Shown here: in pieces, positions 57,075 to 64,000 of the stretch
How positions within the stretch are numbered: the stretch's first letter is position 1
Layout: each line of letters starts with the position of its first letter
Source: Tubulanus polymorphus
Taxonomy: Eukaryota; Nemertea; Palaeonemertea; Tubulaniformes; Tubulanidae
Direction of reading: 5' to 3'
Assembly: GCF_964204645.1 (NCBI RefSeq)
Contig: NC_134026.1
Span: 18,618,650-18,682,649, forward strand
Length of the DNA: 64,000 nt
The notes under the pieces: model-generated
The model's database searches: none
What the model was told of the DNA's origin: nothing
Seen by the model: the letters and a program-made list of their open reading frames with translations, nothing else
Made by a program: the position numbers and the translations under genes

Positions 57075-57450
57075 TTATAGACCTCATTAATTCATACAGC
57101 ATCCTCCCTCTGCAGGGATTCGAACCTGATGGCATCGCTACACTCAGCCACGGCACGAACCCCTGCCACACTATGACTAGACCGGGTGCGCAGGTACATG
57201 CGCAGATTTGCCGCACGAAAACTTGCGGCACCTATCAGATTATTCGTTGTATAATCGCTGTGGTAATTGTCACGGAAGAACTATACATGGGAAAACCCGG
57301 GTTAAAATAAAACGGGATTTCTGATTGGCTAATAATGACATCATCTAACCTGCGCACTCGGTCTAGCGTGGCAGGGTTTTGTACCGTGGCAATCTCCATG
57401 CCATCAGTTTCGAATCCCCGCCGGGGGGATGATCATACAGAGGGAGTTTA
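57075..57450. repeat. Foldback of tRNA-like SINE arms
   Basis: The left arm (about 57100-57205) on the minus strand reads CCGTGGCTGAGTGTAGCGAT, then GGTTCGAATCCCTGC, i.e. box A- and B-like. The right arm (about 57340-57450) has the matching series on the plus strand (CCGTGGCAATCTCC, then AGTTTCGAATCCCCGC). CTGCGCACTCGGTCTAG and its complement pair near the loop. So two SINE copies stand head to head, or the repeat is a foldback. Confidence 0.6.
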
Positions 57451-57722
57451 TACTTACCCTGAGAAGAACAGAGAGTTTCTTTGGTACTCGTACTACATGT
57501 CATAGCTGGATCATCTTCCATTTACATTTCTTTTGGACACAAAAGCATCAATCTGGTTCGCAGAGGGTATCTCCACTAATATGTCATCTTCATCGACGGG
57601 CGTCCCATCATCTTCAGTAACAATCGGTATATCATTATCATGCACAACTGGTACAATATTCAACTTCTTTCGTGCTGCAAGGAAACATGAATTCTATAAT
57701 CAAAAACAAGAAGCTAACTTAA

Positions 57723-57907
57723 GGCCCTTCAAAGTTGATAACTTGTTTCTCATCAAATCGCGAAGTCGCCCGCGTCACTCCCGAAAGAAAAAAATGAAAA
57801 TAAAATAATATAGTCCGAAACCCGCTCATAAACAAAAAATTCGCCCGCCGTTGTCAGCTCTAGAAAAGAGGTTTGGATGAGAAACAAGGTATCAACTTTG
57901 AAGGGCC
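57723..57907. mobile_element. PIF/Harbinger-type MITE
   Basis: 185 bp with 30-bp inverted ends GGCCCTTCAAAGTTGATAAC... and ...TATCAACTTTGAAGGGCC, flanked by TAA on both sides (57720-57722 and 57908-57910). GGCCC ends and a TWA target duplication are typical for this superfamily. Confidence 0.85.
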
Positions 57908-57910
57908 TAA

Positions 57911-58883
57911 CAAGAAAAGGTACAAGTCAAATCAAATGCCCGCCTTTTGTTTTTCGATGAGGCTTTCCAATAATTTATTTTGATATCATGGTTTTCCCCA
58001 TTACGTCAGAAGCCCCGAAATTCCTTCATATTCCAAAACCAGCCACCACATTCACTTGTAGAGACGACGCCCCAATCAAGGTCATTGCAATTTTACATGC
58101 ACGGGCTAAGAATTTTCCTGCCAAAAAGTTTTTCGAGAAACTTTAACAAAGCTGACAATGTCATCGACGGAGGTTCCGCATGTCTTCAATCGCATCAATT
58201 ATACGTCGTTTAGGCAGAGAACCAATGAAACAAATGGTGACATAAAAAACGTACCGCGATTTTACATAATTGGGTCATTGCCAACTCCATTATCGCTACC
58301 AAAGGTAAACCAAAAAACCTGCAGTGATAATTATGAAGTTCATCAATAACTTCAGAGCCATCAATAGGCTAATGATTAAAATTTTAATCATGATGATAGC
58401 TGAGCTTGGATATGCTTGCCAATAAACACTGCAGGTTTTTCATTATTAATAATAACGAAGACAACGTACAAAAAGAATACAGAAGACAAACACTACCTTT
58501 CTCAATGATTTCAATGAGGTTAGTTGCCACGATCATACACTTTTTCGTACGGGAGCTGTTCCAAATTTTGTACAACGGCATGTTTTGAACCTGTAAGTAT
58601 CAAAATCTTTTTGTATTATAAGATTCCAAAAGTTCGACAAGAGTACAGTTAAGATCTATCTTGTAACAAACCTTTAATAAAAACTGAATTTAGAACTGTG
58701 AGCCACTGTGAACCAATCCTACTCCAAAATTGAATGGTGAACTGCGAAAAGCTGTTTTCCTTCTAAGTTGTATACGACTAATGGAAATTTATCAATTAAG
58801 GAACTCCAATCACAACACTTGATAATATTAGCATCTATGTTTCCAACAATTTCAAATAACCCCAGTTCTTCACAAAATTCTGC
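57911..58883. other. No gene recognised
   Basis: Short frames only. Could include introns of the minus-strand transposon gene to the right, or of a plus-strand gene (58158-58349), but neither can be supported. Confidence 0.4.
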
Positions 58884-59987
58884 CTAAACAACAGATACTA
58901 GAATATGGACTCTATCAGAATCTACCAGCATGTTTCTTATTTGACCCAATGTCAGACAACCAATATCTTTTTCTAAAACAATATATAGTCCAGTTGTGTA
59001 CAAAATATTCGTCACACTTACAGATTCAGCCATTAGGATGGATCCATTGGAGTGGTTACCGCATTGTTTTATGATACGAACAACTGCATCATTATGCATA
59101 TCCATGTGGAGAGAAATAGCTTTTTCAACAGTAAAAGAATGGCCAAACATATCAACCTCGTGTGTTACCAAACAAAATCTGCAGAAATGAGGAACAGTAC
59201 TGAAGTTTTCTGCAAATCCACCAACAGTCCTAAATTATCCCCAATTGTGGATAGAAGGACACATTTAATATTTTTTTGTATCAACTGAATTGATGGGAAC
59301 ATCAATACCATCTTTTTCCATCTTTAACAAATCATTTATCAATGGCCGCAGAACTTTATTAGGAGTAAAGTTTTTAAAATCATTTTCCCTGATTAATCCT
59401 ATTAATTGAAGGGAATCGACATTTGACCTAAAATGTGGTTGGATGTTTGCAACATTAAAATATATACCAATCAGCTTATGCTTTTTAGCAGCAGATCCTA
59501 AAGGATTAGCAATTTCAAATCCATCCTGATAAATCATGAGACAAACTGGATTGTCCTTATCTTGAACCAAACATAAGTCTTTGTTAATTTGACCATCTAA
59601 GACATCAGAAAAGATATTAGGATTTTACCTTTTTAATTAACATTGGTTTTGCATGGCATCTCGATGAAACAGTAGCCTCAACGAGTCCACTATGGGAACA
59701 TAATAAAAATAACGCTCAACGTTATCAGAATCGCGTCCTAATTTGACAGCTTCTGGGGAAACAAAGTTAAAATATTTTTTATAATATTCGTTTCGTAGAT
59801 AACCAGTTTTCAAAAGGCCTGTCTCCTCATTGTGAACCACATTAAAAACGTCATTTCTAAAACTTGTTTCAATTATTTCATCTAAATTTTCAGTATTTAT
59901 AGTTCCATTTTGAAGTTGTTCCGAGGTATATATACCTCGGAACAATTCAGGTTGTCTCGAGAGTTTTCCGAGGTATTCGGAGTCCAC
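58884..59987 (-). pseudogene. DNA-transposon gene, relative of the 0-2 kb gene
   Basis: Three minus-strand blocks. 59637-59987 holds a leucine-rich start and YFYYVPIVDSLRLLF. 59265-59570 holds YQDGFEIANPLGSAAKKHKL and IYFNVANIQPHFRS. 58884-59171 holds a block with MFGHSFTVEKAI. The YYVPIxxSL and E(I/V)xNPLGSxxxKHK motifs match the gene at 1049-1399, so both belong to one family. Gaps between blocks may be introns (TTTTTGTATCA near 59270) or decay. The C2H2 start is not seen here. Confidence 0.5.
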
Positions 59988-60409
59988 TGTATTAAACTAT
60001 GGAGTCAAAATTGTTGTTTGCACTGCGAATATTTATTGAAAGTATTAAGAATTTCTTATTATGACAAACCGTATAAAAATCGGTTTCGGAAACGTCATTA
60101 CAGGACATGCTAGAAAAGAGAGAGCAGACCATTTTAGAGAGCATTTTAGGGGAAACTTTGGAGAACTATCGCACTGATGATTTTTGGCTCTCAGGTTAAA
60201 TTGTATCTTCTTGTGTGTGGGATTTACAACGAAAAATTTGTTAAATATATATTGTTGAAATTAAAGTTGAGTATCATCATGTTTCTGTGTTCGTGGTCGA
60301 CTTTCTCGCCAGGGACCGGTGTTTGCAATAGGGAAGAACGACAAGAGAGAAAGGGACCGCGGAATTTACATTGAATTCAGTTCATATCCATTTAACTGCA
60401 GCAATGGTC

Positions 60410-60845
60410 AGTAATAGGGGTAAATGGCTTTCAGGCCAAAGGTCGAAGGGTCGAGCTCGTAAAAAAAATGAAAATAACAATAATTTACAGTTGAATTAGT
60501 CGCGCGCACTCCTAATTCAACTGTAAATTATTGTTATTTTCATTTTTTACTCACTCGCCCCCTCAACCTTTAACCTGAAAGGCCATTACCCCTATTACTC
60601 TTAAAATATTCATATACATGGATAAAATATTTATGAATAACATATAAATTGATAGATTATTCAATATAAAAGTGTGAGTAAAGTGTGAGCTCTTATAGAA
60701 TAGATATATAGATATATTTTAAACATTATTTCAATATTTATATTTGTATGAGTTAGATTTTTAAACATTAAAAGTGTTTGTAAAGTGTGATTGAAATAAT
60801 TCATATTTAAATCATTGAACTTCTAAAATCAATTTAGTAAAACAA
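60410..60845. repeat. Polinton-2 left terminal repeat
   Basis: The outer 190 bp (60410-60599) is a foldback, as in copy 1: the first 25 bp pair with 60575-60599. The loop differs in sequence from copy 1 (TTTACAGTTGAATTAG instead of the GAGTTTCACTC block), although the foldback form is kept. The inner part (60600-60845) matches copy 1 closely but lacks the ATTACTCGT block. Confidence 0.88.
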
Positions 60846-60857
60846 TTTGATATTAAA

Positions 60858-61511
60858 ATGAAACCAGAACAACCACAAACTATCAATATTACAAATAACA
60901 CTGGTGCCATAAATAAATACTACAAGAAGTGTTCTAAATGTGAATTAGATAAACCATTTACAGAATTTAATAAGCGTAAGATTAGCAAAGATAGTTTTCA
61001 ATATTGTTGTAAAACTTGCACTAAACTATATACCAAACAATATCGAGAAGATAATAGAGAAGCTTATAATGATTATATGACAGAATATATGAGAGAAAGA
61101 TATCAAACAGAGCTTAATTTTTGATTGAAACAATGCTTAAGATCTAGATTAACACAATTATTCAACAAAGAAACACATTCAGAAACATTATCTAATTTGT
61201 TGGGTTGTACAGAATCATGGATTATATTTCAATTCGACGATAAAATGAACATAGATAATTATGGGGATTATTACCATATTGATCATGTGTTACCAATATC
61301 GAAATTTGATATGAATGATGAATACAATCAAAAGCTAATCTGGAATTGGAAAAACCTGAGACCTCTTGAAAAGAAGGAAAATATTAGGAAAGGAAATGAA
61401 CTAGATTTACAGTTATATTTAGAACAGTTAACAAAGGCAAAGAAATTTATTGAATTATGGAACAATGATCCAAATAATGAACAATACGTTGAATCTTTAA
61501 TGAGTGGTTAA
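60858..61511 (+). pseudogene. HNH endonuclease-like protein, copy 2, one stop
   Basis: 217 codons from ATG 60858 in a GATATTAAAATGAAA context. The CSKC/CCKTC and HIDHVLPISKFD...NLRPLEKKENI pattern is as in copy 1. A TGA at 61122-61124 stands where copy 1 has AGA (Arg); the TGG lost in copy 1 is present here. First gene of the rightward block. Confidence 0.72.
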
Positions 61512-61734
61512 AGAATAATAGGATTTAAATAAGATATGATAAAAAACAATAACTTCAACTAGCTAGTGAATTCTCTTATATTTTTAATATTTTCTTTTAC
61601 AATTCTTTTCAAAAGAGAATACTTTATATCACAAATAAAAAATACTAAAAAACAATAACTAATACTAAAATTCTTTACCTTTAACTAACAAGTATTAAAA
61701 TATTATATTTTTTTCGCTTTTTTCTCCTATATAA

Positions 61735-62344
61735 ATGTCAAAGAAATCTAATAAGAATAGTATTAATATTGAAAAAAACATTAGATGATTTGGGTATAAG
61801 TGATAATAAAGATACAGTTGTAACTAATTGTGCTCAAGTTAATTGTAATATAGATTATGAATACTATTTATATTGTAAGCATCATCTAGAACTATTGATT
61901 GCTGGAGGGAAATCTAAGGATTTCTTGGGAAAAATAATAACTTTTCAAGAATTAGATTCTATGAAACCAGATAAAGTAATAAAATATTTTAAGATTTATG
62001 AAGAGTCAAGATTAGCCCGAATAAATGATTCTATTTCGGATGGTATTGTCAAATGTTACTCTAAGTTATGTAACCGGTTAATACCAATTGATGATGAAAA
62101 TAAATTATATAGTGATTTGAAAAATGACTATTTAGTTATGACTGAATTACAAAAATGGGTTGGTTACGCTTCATTTCAATTAGGATCGGTTATGACATTT
62201 ATTTCTACTGGTGTCATAACATTTTCGAATATCAAACCTATGGAATATAAATCAGGTAAGAACGAAACAGATGGCGCCGCACGACAACCAAACGGCGAAA
62301 CAGAAAATGAATCAGAACAAAAATTAACTAAAATAAATGAGTGA
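61735..62344 (+). pseudogene. Conserved Polinton protein, copy 2, frameshift
   Basis: Start ATG 61735 (CTATATAAATG). An A7 run at about 61775-61781, against six As in copy 1, shifts the frame after 13 codons. The rest (61769-62344) is open and keeps the helical core and the SVMTFISTGVITF segment. Overlaps the next gene by 8 bp. Confidence 0.68.
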
Positions 62345-62705
62345 TGGCGTTAAGAAAAAGGTTAGATCTGAGAAACAAATTAAATGGGCAAGAGAATTAG
62401 GTAAAAGATCTGCAGAATTAAAAAAAGCTAAGAAAAAGAAATTAACTGAAATAAATGAGTCACAGACTTTATCTGATATTGATTCAAATAATAATCCATC
62501 TAATGCTTCTAATGCTGGAAGTAATAATTACTTATATATTACAATTGGATTAGTAACAGTTATTATATTATCCGGTGTAATATATAAATCAAAATTCAAA
62601 TCTGATGAAAAAGATGATTCCAATGATAATAAACCTATTATACCAGAAAATAAGCCAAATAATAAAGTCATTGAAACTAAATCTAAATTATCATTAATGG
62701 ATTAA
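62337..62705 (+). CDS. Small basic single-pass membrane protein, copy 2
   Basis: 122 residues with a Lys-rich N-terminal half, one transmembrane helix (YLYITIGLVTVIILSGVIY) and an acidic/Asn-rich tail. Open in both Polinton copies, while neighbours are broken. Confidence 0.7.
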   Translation: MSDGVKKKVRSEKQIKWARELGKRSAELKKAKKKKLTEINESQTLSDIDSNNNPSNASNAGSNNYLYITIGLVTVIILSGVIYKSKFKSDEKDDSNDNKPIIPENKPNNKVIETKSKLSLMD

Positions 62706-62711
62706 AATAAG

Positions 62712-63800
62712 ATGAAAAAAGAACAATATTTAAGAGATTTATATTATAACCCAGAAAGTGAAGTATCATATTCTAACGTTTCAGAATTATGGGATAAAAT
62801 TAAATCTGATAATGAAAATATAAAATATAGTGAATTAAAATCATGGTTACAAAACCAACCAACATATCAAATCCATAAGAAAATGGATAAAACTTATTTA
62901 ACAAGAAAAGTTATGGTTTCATATATCGATCAACAATGGCAAGCAGATTTAATTGATATGAAGAACTTAGAGGAATACAACAAAGGATATTTCTGGATAT
63001 TAAATGTTATAGATATATTCAGTAGATACGCATGGTCAATTCCAATCAAAAATTAAACTGGAATAGAAGTAACAAATGCTTTTAAATCAATATTTAAAGA
63101 AGCTATTCCAGATAAGATACAATTTGATGAAGGTAAGGATTTTTATAATAAACATTTTTAAAAACTATTATCTGATAACGATGTAGATTATTTTTCAACA
63201 CACTCAGATAAAAAAGCATCTATTATAGAAAGATTTAATAAAACATTGAAAATTAAAATGTGGAAATATTTTACTGCTAATGAAACATATAAATATATCG
63301 ATGAGTCTATAAATATGTTAGATGATTTAGTGAAAGGTTATAATAATTCTAAACATAGTTCTATAAATATGAAACCTATACAAGCTAGAAAAGAAGATAA
63401 TTCAGAAATAGTTTGGAATAATTTATATGGTGCGTTTGTTACATATGATTTTGGTGAACCTAAATTAAAAATAGGACAACACGTTAGAATATCTAAATAT
63501 AGAAAAACATTTTATAAAGGTTATACCCCTAATTTTACTGAAGAAATATTCAAGATTAAAAAGATAATATTAACTAAACCTTTTGTTTATAAACTAGAAG
63601 ATCTAAAAGATGAAGAAATATTAGGTTATTTCTATGAACAAGAATTATCACTTGCCCCAAATCCAGATGAAACAGAATACAAAATAGAAAAAGTATTGAA
63701 AACAAAAACTCTTAAAGGAAAAAAGTATTCTTTGGTGAAATATAAAGGGTATGATGATAAATTTAATGAATGGATTTATCTAGTAAAATTAAAAGAATAA
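62712..63800 (+). pseudogene. INT: Polinton integrase, copy 2
   Basis: Starts at ATG 62712. An N-terminal helical domain, then the DDE core (WQADLIDM, IQFDEGKDFYN, ASIIERFNKTLK), then a basic DNA-binding region, and a C-terminal chromodomain-like tail (YSLVKYKGYDDKFNEWIYL, 63724-63780). TAA at 63054-63056 and a second TAA at about 63159-63161 break it. The tail probably binds chromatin marks and guides insertion, as known for chromodomain integrases. Confidence 0.9.
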
Positions 63801-64000
63801 ATGAATAAAGATTTATTTATATTTGAACCGCATAATATGTTAGTTACTGGAGTAACCAATTGTGGTAAAACACATTTCATATTAGATTTGTTAGAAACTA
63901 TATATAAGAATCATTTTGATTATATAATATTATTTTGTCCTACTTATGAAATGAATAAAACATATAATAGAGATATAGTTAAGATGAAAAAGTTTATTAC
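63801..64000 (+). CDS. ATP: Packaging ATPase, copy 2, 5' part
   Basis: Starts at ATG 63801 directly after the integrase stop (GAATAAATGAATAAAG, so stop and start nearly touch). It includes the N-terminal residues missing in copy 1 and the Walker A motif GVTNCGKTHF. The frame is open to the window end, where it is cut off. Confidence 0.88.
   Translation, partial: MNKDLFIFEPHNMLVTGVTNCGKTHFILDLLETIYKNHFDYIILFCPTYEMNKTYNRDIVKMKKFI

Larger units (their letters stand above)
60410..64000. mobile_element. Polinton/Maverick element 2, left end
   Basis: It starts AGTAATAGGGGTAAATGGCT at 60410, with ATGGTC just before as the likely target duplication. The gene order and sequence follow Polinton-1 to the end of the window (ATPase). 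It has no BEL insertion, so the empty integrase site is visible. Lesions differ from those of copy 1: several stops and frameshifts, but the chromodomain-like tail and ATPase start are kept. Confidence 0.93.

Overview
This is animal nuclear DNA, most likely from an invertebrate. Several genes are split by introns with GT/AG borders. The repeats are metazoan types: hAT, BEL/Pao, CR1-like LINEs, Polinton/Maverick, MITEs and tRNA-derived SINEs. I cannot name the species. Almost all the window is mobile DNA. The only probable host gene is a damaged SAM-domain gene at 10.3-11.5 kb.

Layout. 0-2 kb: a decayed C2H2-finger transposon gene with a 462-bp tandem duplication. 2.4-7.8 kb: a broken BEL/Pao retrotransposon carrying a hAT element (2937-6836). 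7.9-9.1 kb: a diverged tandem duplication and a self-complementary repeat array. 9.3-11.5 kb: exons of two small genes. 12-14 kb: inverted and tandem repeats, a hAT fragment and a trinucleotide microsatellite. 14.6-17.6 kb: a broken CR1-like LINE.

17.6-50.8 kb is one nested insertion, four levels deep: hAT-2 holds LINE-2 (19497-49879), LINE-2 holds Polinton-1 (20627-45208, 6-bp target duplication gacaac), and Polinton-1 holds BEL-1 (LTRs 23973-24231 and 30559-30825, 5-bp target duplication aacaa) inside its integrase gene. 50.8-60 kb: hAT-3 and Mutator-like remnants, a foldback element, SINE-like sequences, two MITEs and another transposon gene. At 60410 a second Polinton starts and runs off the window end.

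Polinton-1 is a virus-like element. A rightward block (HNH protein, two small proteins, integrase, packaging ATPase) meets a leftward block (protein-primed DNA polymerase, about ten small genes, a putative capsid protein, a zinc-finger protein). The blocks converge on two palindromes that share the same arm. Most leftward virion-type genes start at a repeated junction, TAATTTTTT-N-TA(A/T)ATAAATG, while polymerase-type genes start at TATTAAAATG. This looks like a two-class promoter code. Nearly every gene in both Polinton copies has stops or frameshifts, so both copies are old and defective. Functions below are inferred from motifs read by eye; no database search was possible.
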